This document shows positions 23,401-34,200 of a stretch of DNA of 64,000 bases, one piece after another (within the stretch, counting starts at the first letter, position 1; every line of letters starts with the position of its first letter). The position numbers and the translations under genes are program-made. Below the pieces are notes generated by a model that had not been told where the DNA came from, did no database searches, and saw only the letters and a program-made list of their open reading frames with translations. Source of the DNA: a virus; the IMG/VR virus record IMGVR_UViG_3300032050_000068, positions 22,415 to 86,414 of that record. One strand, given 5' to 3'.

Positions 23401-26400
23401 TACAGTACAGTATAACCATGACAAAGAAGAGTTCCATAAGAGAAATGCTGGTTTAGGTTCTGGTGGTAGAGGATTCCGTGCAGATTATAGAGCAAGGATG
23501 TATATCAACAGCCCTATGTATGAAAGACTTTATGCTGAAAAATATAATTATGAATTTAGACCATATGATGGTACACTTAACACAGCTATTATAAAAGAAG
23601 AAGAGATAGGGGAATCTAAATATAAGTCAGAATACTATGATGCTCACGTTAAAGATTATACACAAAGGTATTTAAAAGCTGGTAAATCTAAAGCTGAAGC
23701 AGAAAGACTTGCAAAAGAACTTGCAACAATAGTTCTTAAAGACTACAGTGATATGAAAATTGCTGATGGTCAAGGTTGGATAGGATTTGAAGCATATAAG
23801 ATGTTAAAAAATCTAGAAGGTAACTGGACTACTCAACAGGAAAACTTATATAAAAGAATTGTAAATAATGAAACAATTACAGCTTCTGAAATTAGAGAAT
23901 ACTTTCCACCATATAAATTACAGTACTATGGTAACATTAAAGTTTCTGGATTACCATTAACATCTTTTCATAAATTTTCATTAGCTCCATTGATTCCTAC
24001 AGTGCATACTGCCAATACTAGATTGGGTCAGATTCATGACATGATGATGAAACAAGGTATTGATTATGTATTAATGGAATCTGGTGAAAAGGTAGGACAT
24101 TTTGGTTCAGGTGATAACATTGTGGACAAAAATGGAAATATAGATACCTCAGTTACATTAACCAAGAATGTAATTTTTGCAGAATACCTTAAAAATCAAA
24201 CTGAAGTAAACTCAAAGTATAAACAAAAATCAATATTCTCAACTCAGTTAAGAAAGTTAGTATTAGAAGGAATGTATGAAAATGGTCAAATAACCATAAA
24301 AAAACATACTAAGCTAATTGAAAACTATGTAAACAGGGTATCTGAGTATACTGAGTTACTTAAAAATGAATTAGTTGATGAACTAGGGTTTGAAGAAACT
24401 GAAAGTGGAGAATTTATTCCAGTAAATAAAGACAGTATTGCAAAGCTTGCAAAAATGATTCGGGATACTCTTACAAGAGATGATGTATATAGTGACAATC
24501 TAATAGACATCATTGATGTAACTGATGAGGGAGATTTAAGATTTGACTTATCTCTACACCCAGAGGCTGTGAAGATTGAAAAACTTTTATTGTCATTGAT
24601 CAATAAAAGAATAATTAAACAAAAAGTTAAGGGAGAACCATTAGTACAGAAATCATCTGCTTTCTATGATGGTTTATTTGAGTTGCCAATTGATTTAGAT
24701 AAGATGAGTCCTGCTGCACGGGAAACTGCAGTTAAAAAATATATGGGCTCTAACTTTTTACCTACATATCATAGAGGAGCTGATGGTAAAACTACAGCAA
24801 TGAAAGTTGCCATATCTCTTCAAGGTGATTATGAGAGTTTATTAAATCTAGAATACAAAGGTGAACCAATAGGAACTATTGATAGACTTAATGAAGCTAT
24901 CAAAGATGATGAATGGTTAGATGCAAATGATAAAAATAACAGAAAAGCAATAACTATGGTTGGAGTTAGGATTCCAGTACAGGGTTTGAACTCTATGGAA
25001 TTTATGGAAGTATATCACTTCCTTCCAGCAGAAGCTGGTAATATTATCATTCCTCCAGCAGAAATAGTTGCTAAATCAGGAGCTGACTTTGATATTGATA
25101 AGTTATCTATATTCATGAATAACATTGATTCTGATGGCAATGTTAAACAGACAATGTTTGAAAATGCAGAGGAATTCTATAATGCACTCAAAGATCCAGC
25201 AAAATATGATATGACTAAGCAGCAGATGTATGCTATGCAAAAGGCTGGTCTTGAGAATGCACTGATCAATGACATAAGAAGTATTCTTGAATTACCAGAA
25301 AATTTTGTATCTCTTACAACTCCTAACGGAACTTATCTTGTTAAACCTATAGCAGATAGATTAGCACAATCAGTAATGGATTATAGTCCATTACAAAATA
25401 TGATGACTAAAGATAAAGATGGAAACCTTGTACCAAATCTTTCAGCTCCAGATAAAAGTGGTAAGCAAAAAGAAGTTATTAGTCCAACAAGAATCTTTGA
25501 AGTAGGTTATAACTTATACAAACATGAATCAAATGTTGTTGGTAAGAAGACATTAGGACTTGGTGCTATTGAAAATACATTCAATGTTATATTTAATTCA
25601 TTAGGAGCAACAATGCCTCCTGTGTATAAACACAGTGATGAAGAAATGAATAGAATATCATTCTTAGGTTTAAGACATCACACAACAAAAAAGAATGGAC
25701 AAGATGTTATATCATTGTCTAATCAGTATGATGTTGATGGTGTAAATAAAATAGCTGATGTTATATCCCAATTAATAAACGGTTGGGTGGATGTTGAAAA
25801 AGATGCTTGGATATTCTTTGTGCAGGGTAACTATGAAGTTGCACCTATACTACTTTACTTACTTAAGACAGGAGTACCAGTAGAAGAAGCAGTTTACTTT
25901 GTATCACAACCACTTGTTAGGGACTATGTAAAAGAAAAGAGACTTGCACAAAGTACATTTGCAGAACCATTAAGAAGAGACCCAGGATATTTAGGAGTAT
26001 CTTTCAAAGCAGCCAGCAATGTTATATCTAAAAACTTTAAGAACTTTCTTGCAGATGACCAAGTAAGATATACTGTTGGTAAGAATATGATGGATGAATA
26101 TTTTAAAAACAGAAGTGAAGATAACAAACATTTCACTAAAGAAGAAATGCTTAATCTAATCACAGAAAGTAAAAATAATCCTGAAAAAGCTAGTAGTGAC
26201 TTATCAAGAACAATGTTCTTGCATTATCTTACTATAGAAAAACAAATTGAAGGAATCACAGCATTAAAGATGGCTTCTAATCCTGATACAGCTCTTAACA
26301 CTGATGTAGGACAAGCTATTCAAGCTGAATCTAATATTGAGGCTTTAGCACTAAATACTAAAATAGATCAAGATCTAAGGTTAGGAATGATTAATGATTC

Positions 26401-28279
26401 AATTATTAGTTCTTTCTTTAATTCAAAACTTGTTAAAGGTTTAGCAAAACCATTATTCAAGTTTAGATATGATGAAGACATACAAGATTATATACAATCT
26501 TATGTTTCTGATTTTAAAAATGCAGAAATTTTAAAAGCTGCATTTGGATATAACTATCGTGATATATTCCCAGTTGTATTTAGAAATGATATTTTAAGTT
26601 ATTTGTTCCAAAATACACTAAGAAAATATAGTCTTGGAAAAGAATATAGCTCTTATGCCCTAAGTGACAATATTAAAATTACACCTGCTGCAGGACTTAA
26701 GTTTGGTGCACGGGTTGTAGATACAGCTGGTGGGCCAACTATGGTGGTTGATAGAGTTCAAATTGAAAAAGAATTCTTTGACAAGTCTTATCTAAGAGGA
26801 AGTGAAGCTAAAAATAGTTATGAGGATAGAGGATTATATGCTCTTGAGCCAGGTCATTTTGGAAGTAATGTAGCTTCTAACAAAGAAGAATATATCAGAT
26901 TTGTTGTAGAAAGAGAGTATCTAAGACATGTTATGCCTTTTGATGAAGTTGTAAAAACACAAGAGTTTAAAAAAGAACTTGAAAATGTAAAAAAGACTAG
27001 TGTAAGAGGTGTGGAAACAGAAAATAGAAGATACACTTATGAAAAAATTATAGCAAGTAGAGCTTTAGATAACACATTGAATCCATATCATTTATTTAAT
27101 GATAAAGAAAATGCATATGCTGTTAGATTAGAAAGGCTTAAGACTCAATACAGAACTGAGCTTTTTGATAATTATCCTGTACTATCTAGAATAGTAATAG
27201 ATACTAATCAATCTAAGACAATGTTTAATCTTTATATAGATGATAAAGACATGACATCATTTAAGTCTAATTTATATTCAAGAAATTTTGAAGAGCTTTC
27301 AAATAGGGCTGTAAAAAAGGTTGAAGATAAAGATGAGAATGATAGAATTAGTGACTTCTTTGCAAAGATTACATACATTGCAATGCTGCAATCAGGTACT
27401 AATAAAAGTAAATACAACTTCCTAAGCTTAACTGACTTTGATAAGTTTATTGATGTAATGAATGATGAGACTGCTAAGTTCTTAGAATCTCCTGTAAAAC
27501 TTAAAATGCTTGTTGATTTTAAAAATAAGTTTGAACAAGTTAACAGTAAAACAAATAGAGACAAGTATAGATTTAAAAATTATTTGACAGGACTAGATGT
27601 TCAGAAATCTATAGATACACAGTATGTACTTTCAAAAATTCCAGATTCAGAAACAATAACAGCTGAAGACATAGAAAATGCAGAAAGGCTGGTAGAAAGA
27701 AAAAATCTTATACCAACTATTAGTGCTAATGTATTTGTATACAATGATCTTTCTGGAAGTGAAAAAGCATACCAGTATATAGTTGATAATAATCAAGACA
27801 TTACATTTATCTATCAATTAAGCTTAGCACAAAAAGAAGCATATGAAAAAATGACACCTGAAGAGTTTAATAAAAGAAAGCTTAAAGGGCAAGTGCTACT
27901 TAAAAAAATAGCTAATAGTTCTTCTGTAGGTATAGTAACTGGTTTAGATAAGGTATCCGATGCTTTCTCTACTCTAGATAAAAAGTACTATGATAATAGG
28001 ATAGCTGATATAGAACTTGCTATTGCAGAAATCAATCAAGTAATAGAAAAAGGAGGTAAAGTTGCATTTTCTATTAATGGATATGGAGATCCTGCTTTGA
28101 TGCCAAAAGAATTATTTGTATATTTAAGTAGAAGACTTTTTGAAGAATTCCAATATCTTAACCCAGGATCGGAGTTTGCAAAAGAAGTAAGTTCAGAGGT
28201 AGCCAAATATCAACCTGTAACAGATGCAGAAATATTAGCTAAATTTGAAGGAGAGAATAACCCATTAAATTGTATGTAA
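17462..28279 (+). CDS. Virion DNA-dependent RNA polymerase (phi14:2 gp66-like) with SLOG and zincin domains, 3605 aa
   Basis: Residues about 2495-2555 carry the catalytic signature: RIPVQG (R2503, P2505, Q2507) followed about 35 residues later by ADFDIDKLSIF (D2542, D2544, D2546). This corresponds to the RxPxxHR...NADFDGDQM arrangement of multisubunit RNAP beta-prime, and to the DFDID loop of the single-chain RNAP packaged in phi14:2 virions. That enzyme is related to eukaryotic RNA-interference polymerases and transcribes early genes after injection. Two further domains lie upstream. One is a Rossmann-like YspA/SLOG-type domain at about 680-830, with NGQTG at 786-790. The other is a HExxH zincin (H997, E998, H1001), with E1035/E1036 as possible third ligand. 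An acidic linker rich in E lies near residue 650. The start is 3 bases after the previous stop. RNAP assignment is strong; the roles of the extra domains are unknown. Confidence 0.9.
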   Translation: MACQLYTENDISALYTIVRGEILDRMNDPKLGKFDNKALDKFIREIYEEFKDEPNGLLYAQAVPDILDLVKNDLEIKKYLRQDAGLSFDYLQDLSLEFEDPKNVLKFVTPKTTTKTKKDVDKKIKESNKTSKNVVQNNDNNAQPNWSAVQEKAKVDYPDKTSDNVAIAKNPDKMTEEERNQEDQDKKLFFEVVKTAVVQAKKKDINDNVMLGDKAIMLRAQNIRDLNPDDLTNYDKTFLSKNRTYDINIAIISDAKGNPIRFDENSNIVETGGRIVYQYIRPVVNQGGKLYLGNRSGFLYTLIPAETLAAREIKEGIAEGNLYGEQERQDILNKIKNTQKQKMNDLLRLNDRLSTSTEPVLLPITGGSFGIVERKSELISNTNFADDLSMIYTYDSGVKEGYSFFMVNKFSAGVAVNSQIYLQKMDMPESLADNLGKILATKGLLNGEPLSPQAKLEYYNTFLSNRVETNNINVEINEVLGVNQLSVTIKDPLTGESTVVDLEKDDAASIISNHLKKVKVITKNDGTQISYPASMSYMKSFAEDGAIQKGVRFTDYEINQNKDGIEIIKEVQKDYFGFIKPLAKVDYTIGDVGYFAGVNAYLEFAVPIDLETPMDEQIDIGIPKESNLTSDDVDNGTQDEVKKEEVEEEEEEGVKFTIETKQSTLPNDKTLVANINEADVVFGLGTKFTTPDEKLVQQRAGAVNKWYGLKIGSKSEAPKNLIPPQNAIDLMVSNLSKMKGNVVNIVGNDIAQLAKDGYTQAEIDKYIYNILKEVVKDYPISKIISNGQTGIAEASIKAAKKLGIPVKIRAFTGYALRTQAPYLASGSKSTKNTKADFLSRFLSKSTKTYKKAANKVTQPVDTSTVVPAKPTIPAKTVEQQKVQDRKINKISIDDLLNGTDLIPDLPGMDRNKRAASVMNQLYGSARAWEDVNAWFDKSPLKGVVDVERLALVFNSSAYGTFLSAGSLLSDAANKLREEGFAARIELYGDAQPITLYHEAWHAFSQLVLTIEEKTALYNHIRTFDKWANKEFIEIEEDLAEDFIDYAVNGKKQSGIIQTIFNKIKKIIDFFFGKTTKRDVTRLYDIPMVKEYYNNLYTGNFTVDTENAEHNLMPGFQRLNSAKKTIQPITSTGKDFTEITDVQSNKIVDLMDSLMARTFYKYNTTYGTTSGAVRLLSDITNRQKLYSNIEKQLNVLLDNQIEVAQSIAIANADPTNKNPDFVAEQKEMAKLDLLMKAVENYGVVDEALSKKTDKGVVAFHMQRSRFNILKDAYNDDTEDATVALFKTEEGNSISAKQLATDDTMMMLSGIYQLNRDENGDYLIEENENGVKTYSVKTDDFGLPMLEPVDVMWARLARTLQGSMDFLDMYDRMKNSIENYPEFIQVLEILPNPYQFGPLAYNNNTEFKSETNFWQDLKKPVIPFIQLNINKTVIEKAKQIDGKRIPEKSIYEARLAAANFDIYRIINDWTTNFNVADSVTNRFIEKDGGNNYLNVNEVIKEFTLDKKLNPNKAGEFLAALGIQLDMTSADIRNVVRNKEKPFASRYNIDFIYDNVRLVYLASKSNDIGLMAAAEDFKRQPLYYLMNEMPKAIVDAAGGKARDVRSKITTLAQLQNRFSDGYSNYSVLTPEKNRVWEQFLDNTVTRIVTSINKASSWQQLTMKEADPNGRFQHMRWLSEENNPSSAFSVVLNSIFDLNPMSPNYGEKFPGAELLLENIGGTQIIDRENNETTGTSTANTDVTSKFLQEMHTMLQSGVVEFMRHASKQTAMNLRAKKVNTYSSKKLTNLYVDIMAFSPSNTTANNNLGESEAFNVLLGYIAAEAGRIYRFKSNKEYFGKFSAYNRNVVRKDNGQTVKAGEAFTAFDDVLSAEVQGDLYALIDKTMEDALETGYFNPEDFNLKDIVNENPELRRKIKNDVIQYFNAQTQQNYSRLEDARYIDQSLYDMVSSEELSKDQVDKMLVKAYTYNYWIHNFETTILAYGDTVQYNHDKEEFHKRNAGLGSGGRGFRADYRARMYINSPMYERLYAEKYNYEFRPYDGTLNTAIIKEEEIGESKYKSEYYDAHVKDYTQRYLKAGKSKAEAERLAKELATIVLKDYSDMKIADGQGWIGFEAYKMLKNLEGNWTTQQENLYKRIVNNETITASEIREYFPPYKLQYYGNIKVSGLPLTSFHKFSLAPLIPTVHTANTRLGQIHDMMMKQGIDYVLMESGEKVGHFGSGDNIVDKNGNIDTSVTLTKNVIFAEYLKNQTEVNSKYKQKSIFSTQLRKLVLEGMYENGQITIKKHTKLIENYVNRVSEYTELLKNELVDELGFEETESGEFIPVNKDSIAKLAKMIRDTLTRDDVYSDNLIDIIDVTDEGDLRFDLSLHPEAVKIEKLLLSLINKRIIKQKVKGEPLVQKSSAFYDGLFELPIDLDKMSPAARETAVKKYMGSNFLPTYHRGADGKTTAMKVAISLQGDYESLLNLEYKGEPIGTIDRLNEAIKDDEWLDANDKNNRKAITMVGVRIPVQGLNSMEFMEVYHFLPAEAGNIIIPPAEIVAKSGADFDIDKLSIFMNNIDSDGNVKQTMFENAEEFYNALKDPAKYDMTKQQMYAMQKAGLENALINDIRSILELPENFVSLTTPNGTYLVKPIADRLAQSVMDYSPLQNMMTKDKDGNLVPNLSAPDKSGKQKEVISPTRIFEVGYNLYKHESNVVGKKTLGLGAIENTFNVIFNSLGATMPPVYKHSDEEMNRISFLGLRHHTTKKNGQDVISLSNQYDVDGVNKIADVISQLINGWVDVEKDAWIFFVQGNYEVAPILLYLLKTGVPVEEAVYFVSQPLVRDYVKEKRLAQSTFAEPLRRDPGYLGVSFKAASNVISKNFKNFLADDQVRYTVGKNMMDEYFKNRSEDNKHFTKEEMLNLITESKNNPEKASSDLSRTMFLHYLTIEKQIEGITALKMASNPDTALNTDVGQAIQAESNIEALALNTKIDQDLRLGMINDSIISSFFNSKLVKGLAKPLFKFRYDEDIQDYIQSYVSDFKNAEILKAAFGYNYRDIFPVVFRNDILSYLFQNTLRKYSLGKEYSSYALSDNIKITPAAGLKFGARVVDTAGGPTMVVDRVQIEKEFFDKSYLRGSEAKNSYEDRGLYALEPGHFGSNVASNKEEYIRFVVEREYLRHVMPFDEVVKTQEFKKELENVKKTSVRGVETENRRYTYEKIIASRALDNTLNPYHLFNDKENAYAVRLERLKTQYRTELFDNYPVLSRIVIDTNQSKTMFNLYIDDKDMTSFKSNLYSRNFEELSNRAVKKVEDKDENDRISDFFAKITYIAMLQSGTNKSKYNFLSLTDFDKFIDVMNDETAKFLESPVKLKMLVDFKNKFEQVNSKTNRDKYRFKNYLTGLDVQKSIDTQYVLSKIPDSETITAEDIENAERLVERKNLIPTISANVFVYNDLSGSEKAYQYIVDNNQDITFIYQLSLAQKEAYEKMTPEEFNKRKLKGQVLLKKIANSSSVGIVTGLDKVSDAFSTLDKKYYDNRIADIELAIAEINQVIEKGGKVAFSINGYGDPALMPKELFVYLSRRLFEEFQYLNPGSEFAKEVSSEVAKYQPVTDAEILAKFEGENNPLNCM

Positions 28280-31200
28280 TGTTTTGTGAATCTAGGTCAA
28301 CAGTTTTAGAAGATTTAAAAAAGAGAGGTATACTTGGTGAATTCAATGATATATTGGATCCAATTGAATTTAATAAATTTAATGAAGAATTTACCAGATT
28401 TATACAGCTCAAGTATCCAAATCTAAAACTTGAAGAAAATGATTCTTTCTTCAATGAACCATATGAGGTTCAAACAAGATATCCATATTCATCTAGATTC
28501 TATAGGGATGACATAAATGTTACACTTTATGCTCAACCAAATGATGAGTTATTCCAAATACTTGATGATGTTAGAATCCAACAAGAAATAAAAGAAGAGA
28601 CTAAAGACTTTGATATTCTAAAAGAACCTGTATCAAACTTTGAGGATGATGAAAGTTTAAACCCTATGTTTATGAGGGATAACTTTAATAATTCATCTTT
28701 AAATAGGGAGTTTAGTAATAGACTAAGAACTAGTCTTATTTCTTTCATGGAAGGATTAAACATTAAAATTGATCAGGATCTTGATGAAATAATAAGTTCA
28801 GATAGAAGAACTTGGATTGATGAGAATGGTGTAAGAAGAACAAAAGAGGATCCTTTAGCTGCATTTGATATACTTCAAAAGTATATGGCACTTAAAAGAA
28901 ATGTATCAGACAAGACATTAGCTATGCAGTCTGCAAATGTTATATTTCAATTTCTTGGTAAAAAATCTAAACTTGGTTTAGAGCTTTGGAAAGGTATAAA
29001 TAGCTGGAGCAGATATGATGAATTGTACAATAAATACAATACAAGAAGGCTTGAAGTAGAAGATGAACAAACTGCGGAAGAAGTTACACCATATGGTGAG
29101 AGAGATATGGCTGCAGAAACAGTTAGAGAAATCTACAAATATGACCCAGCTAGATTTAACCCATATGCACACAGGCAAGTAATTATTGAGTTTATTGCCG
29201 GTATGTTAGTTGTTGGTGTTGAAAATGGATATGATGGTAGTAAAAGAAAAAATCCTGATATAAGCAAAGAATACTTTGAAAGTTTAGGCTACAAAGATAA
29301 ATATGCTGAAAATTGGATTATTAGAATGTTCAATAAACTATGGAACTGGTGGCAAGCAAATATTAAGGACAATAAAGCTATAACTATATACAAGGAAGCT
29401 GAACTAAGAGACACTGTCTTAGATATTGTTGATGATGTTTATAAAAAGAACTATGAGAAGTTTATTAGAAGTTACTATGAGGATTCAAATGGTAAGTTCT
29501 TTTCAAGCAAGGGAGAAGAGTTTGAGCAAAAGTATTATAATCAAAGTTTAAATAGAGACCCATTTGCTAAAGGGATTGTAGAAAAATTATTTAATTCTCC
29601 ATTTGAATACTTTCTTAGTGGCTCATTAGTATTAAGAAAGTATGGTAGAGTTGTAAGAGCTATATCTGAAGATCTGCATGATATTGATGGTGTTATTAGT
29701 CTTGAGCAATTTAACAGTGAGAAAAATGCAGCTCAGTTCCTTAAATGGATTGAAGAAAGAGGCTTACCATTAAGTAAAGCTAGGAGCAGAAAAAATTCTG
29801 AAACTTTTAAAAAAGAAGTTTTACCATATCTTGAAGCACAATCTTGGTATAAAAATTTAAAAGAACAATTTCCTAGTTGGAATTTTGATACTGCCTTTAT
29901 TGGTAAAGATCATAAGAAGGGAGAGTCAATTACAATTACGGGTTATGTTGAACATCCTACTGAAACAGAAACTGTACAAGATGGATTAGCAAGTTATGGG
30001 GGAAAAATTGTTCCCAATATGGTTACTAGACCTAAGAGATATGTACTTGATTTCTTTTTAAGAACCCAAGAAGGAAATTATCCAGAAATATTTGATCAGT
30101 ACTATAAAGACTGGAAACAAATCTTTGAAGCAAAAATAAACATGGGTAGAGGTAAAGACTTAACAGATCTTATATACTTCCAACCTTTCTTTGAAGACAA
30201 ATATAAATTTACTAATAGAGGTTTTAGATATTTTACTTTTGCAGATGATCATTTTACAAATATGCCTGACAAAAGTGATTTAACAGTTGATGAAGGAAAA
30301 ATAAATAATGAGAGAGCAAAAGAAGCTGCAGATGCATTAGGACAAAAAATTGCTGAATCATTAGGTGTTCAGTATATGTATGTAACTGAGCAAGAAGCTA
30401 GACAAATTCTTGAATCAAGAAAGAAAAAATATAATGGAGAACCAGCATTCTTTTTTGGAGGAGCTGTATACATAGTAGGAGACAATGTAAATTTTGATAC
30501 AGTACTCCATGAATTATCCCACCCACTATTGAGAGCAATCTATAGAGAAAACAAAACTCTATTTACCAATCTCTATAATAGTTTGATGGCAACTACTGAA
30601 GGTCAGATAATAAGAGATCATGTTATAAAAAACTATCCAGAATTACCTGAGTATACTATAGATGCAAATGGGGAAAGGCAACTTAATCCCCTCTTTATGG
30701 AGGAAACTTTAGCATATGCTTTACAAAGAAAAGCAGCTAATCAGGTAACTAATCAAATTGAATCAGAAGGATTTGAGTCATTTATAGGTAAATTATTAAG
30801 TGTATTAAAAGACTTACTTAAAAAGATTTTTGGCTCTAAAGTAAAGGTAGCTGACATTAATGTAAATACAAAGATAGATAAGTTAGCAGAAATGTTATTG
30901 ACAGATACTTTTGAGTATAATGTTGAAGCCATAAAAAATGAAGACATAGTAGCTTTTGCTAGGGAAATTAAAGACATGGCTAACAGACTTGTAAAAGATG
31001 TTAAGGCTGATAAAATTCAAGAATCTATAAATGACTTGTTTGCTACTAATCAATTAATTTATGAAAAGGCAATAAACTTTAAAACTAGATCACCTTTGTA
31101 TCAGAAAATGCTTAAAGAAGCATTATTTGTAAAAGGTACTAAAGAACTATTGCCAAGAATAAAAAGAAGTTTAGCTGGCTTTCAAACAATAACTAACTAT

Positions 31201-34200
31201 GAAGACCTATCTGTTGATGAGATAATCAAAAATACAGTTGAAGCTGAAAGAGCAAGAACTCAAGATCTTACTAACAGAGCTAGAAGTTTTATTAATAGTG
31301 TTGCTGTAGTCAATAATATTTCTCAGAATATATTTAGTGATCTAAATAGAATGCAGAAAACAAAAGAGTTTAACTCTAGGGATGCTGTAGCTCTTCTCTT
31401 TTTATATAGAAGCTCAATTAGATCATGGAATGATATGTTTAACACATTTGATGAATTCTTAATTGAGCAAGATGATTTTGATGTTACTCAACCAAATGAA
31501 CTAACAGATCTCATTAATGAGACAAAGAATAATTTACTCAGAGCAGACAAAAAAATTAGAGATATCTATCAAGAAAACAGTGTCAACTTTTATGTAGAAG
31601 TCACTGGGTATATGAATGATTTCCTAATGCAAGAACTTGGAAATAATTTAAAAAATGCATTAACTAATAAACTATCTGTTTCGGAGATTGAAGAATTATA
31701 CAATGGTGTTATCAAACAATCATTTACAGATCAAGATTTAGATGAGTTGTATGCAAAGTATGAAAAGAAAGGAATTGAATCTAAATACATTAAGAAATTT
31801 ATTGATGACTATAAAGAGTTTTTGCTAAATCAAGATACAATTACTGATGGTCTGTCAGGTAAATTAAAAGATGTAAGTTGGTTTAACAGATTCTTTGAGA
31901 GCTATACTTCTAGTAATGACCCTATAGTAGGTGGATTAGCTATTTTTATTAATGATCAGATAACTGAAGCTAATAACAGGGCCCTGGAAAAGTCATATCA
32001 ATTTAGAAAAAAGCTTCAACCACTTTTAGAAAAAATAGGTTATAGTACTTTAAAAACAAGGCAATTAGTAGACTTATTAATGTTTAAGGATAAAATACTT
32101 TATGTAGATCCTAAAACAAAAAAGCCAGTTGAAAAAGAAATATTAACTTTTTTGAATGAGTTTGGAAATGGTTGGAGATATGTTCAGGATTTACTTGAAT
32201 ATAAAATTGATGAGGCATGGTCATCTGAAGATCAAGAAAAAATTAGAACTGCTGTTGATGAATATAGAGCTTTTAAAAGAGACTATATGCATGATGAGTA
32301 CATTCAAGAAGTCTATCAAAAAGATAGTGTGTTTGATAAGTATGGTGATATAGGAAAGATGGCATGGCTTGCAAGAAAAATGGCTCTTGATGCATATAAC
32401 AATGAATCAAATGAGTTAACAGATGAGCTAGAAAGATTTCAAAAATATTCTACACTTCAGTCACTTTGGCAAGATTACAAAAATTTGTATTCATTAAAGT
32501 ATGCTGATGGTAGTGATAAAGTAGATGATCCAATCAATGGTATTTATGACTTAACTATTACTAGAATACTTCTTGAACATAGAGAAAGTACCGGTGACTA
32601 TTATGAGTTTATCCCAAGAGCTGGCTCTTTACAAACTGCATTTAATGAATTTTTAAGTTTAAAGGATCAAGAAGGAGCTACTCCTGAAGAAATAGAAGAA
32701 GCTAAAAAAGAATGGGTAAAGCAAAATTTAAGAGTTGCTTATACTGAAGACTTTTATAATTCTAGAAAAGACTTGATTACTAAACTTAAAGCTTTACAAT
32801 CAAAAGTTAATACTGTAATAGAAGAAGATTTTGATATCAGCAATGCCTATAGTGAAATCTATAACTTAATGTATGCTTATAAAGATGAGCAGGGTCAACC
32901 TATTCCAGAAGAGTTAGGTGTAGATAAGTTAAAAACAATTAAAGAGCTTAATCAAAAAATTATTGATTACAAAGCTAAATTTGATACTAAAACTGGACTT
33001 TCTAGAGATGAGTCTGAAGAACTTGATTTATATATTGCTATAAGTAAAAAAGATCCAGCAAAACTAACACCAGAACAAAAGTTAAGATATAGAACATTGT
33101 TGGAAAAACAAGCTAAGACTGGTTTATCTGTAGGTGAAGTGGCTCTTATGCAAAGTATTTATGCTGACTTATCTTCATTAACTCAAAAGATACCTACTGA
33201 ATATTATGTTGATGCATTAAATGAGCATTTGCAGAGATTAAATGTTGCACCAATTAATGTTGAAGATGCAACTAATTTCATCAACAGTGATGAAATGAAA
33301 GCCCTATTAGAAAAAGATGGGAAACTAGTAGATTGGTTTAGAGTTAATCACGTTTCTAGAAAGGTTAAAAATAGAAAGACTAGAAAAATTGAAGTCAAGT
33401 ATGAAAGAACTATGGCCAATTCTTTGTCTGTTCCAAAGAATCCAGAGTACTATGAAAAAACTGTATTGCTTAATGAGCTAACAGGAGAAGAAGAAACCTT
33501 TAATGGTTTACCTAATGCTAGACACTCTATTTATAGAATAAAAGATAAATATAGAACAGGTTACAATCCTCAGACAGGTGAAGTAGAATTACAAGTTGGT
33601 GTACACATTGACAATAAAGGTCAATATCTTCCAAGATTATTTACTAATGTAAATGATCCTAATTCTGCTAAAGATGATAGATACATTAACAAGGATTACA
33701 TGAGGCTTAAGGATCAACCAAATAGTGTAAGATTCCAACTCCTTGAGGTAATGAAAGAAGCTCATCTTTCATTTCAAGAAGATAAGTCTAATAAGTCTAA
33801 GTTATATCTAGATATGCCACGCTATGTATTAAGAGATAACCTATCTAGATTACAAGCTGGTAAATTAGGTGAAAGATATTCTCAGATTAAAAAAGGTATT
33901 GGTCAGTCAATAAGAGATGCTTGGGGTAAGTCTGTAGATGAAGTTGAATTAGAACACAACTATGAAAGAGATAATAATCTTCAAGAGTATAGACTTGTAA
34001 ATACTGATTTAAATTCTGAAGAAGTTTCATATATTCCGGTAACTGGATTATATAATCTAGATATAGATAATACTGATCCAGATGTTGTTAGAGGAATGTT
34101 TAAGTATTTACTATCTCTTGAACAACAGTCACAATTATTACAAACTCTTCCTCTTGTTAATTCTATACTAGATACATTAGAGGATCCAGCTAATGCACCA

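Noticed and set aside
28270-28278. TTG start for the 2540-aa gene
   Set aside because: The ATG at 28279 overlaps the RNAP stop as TAATG, the same junction type used repeatedly in this genome.
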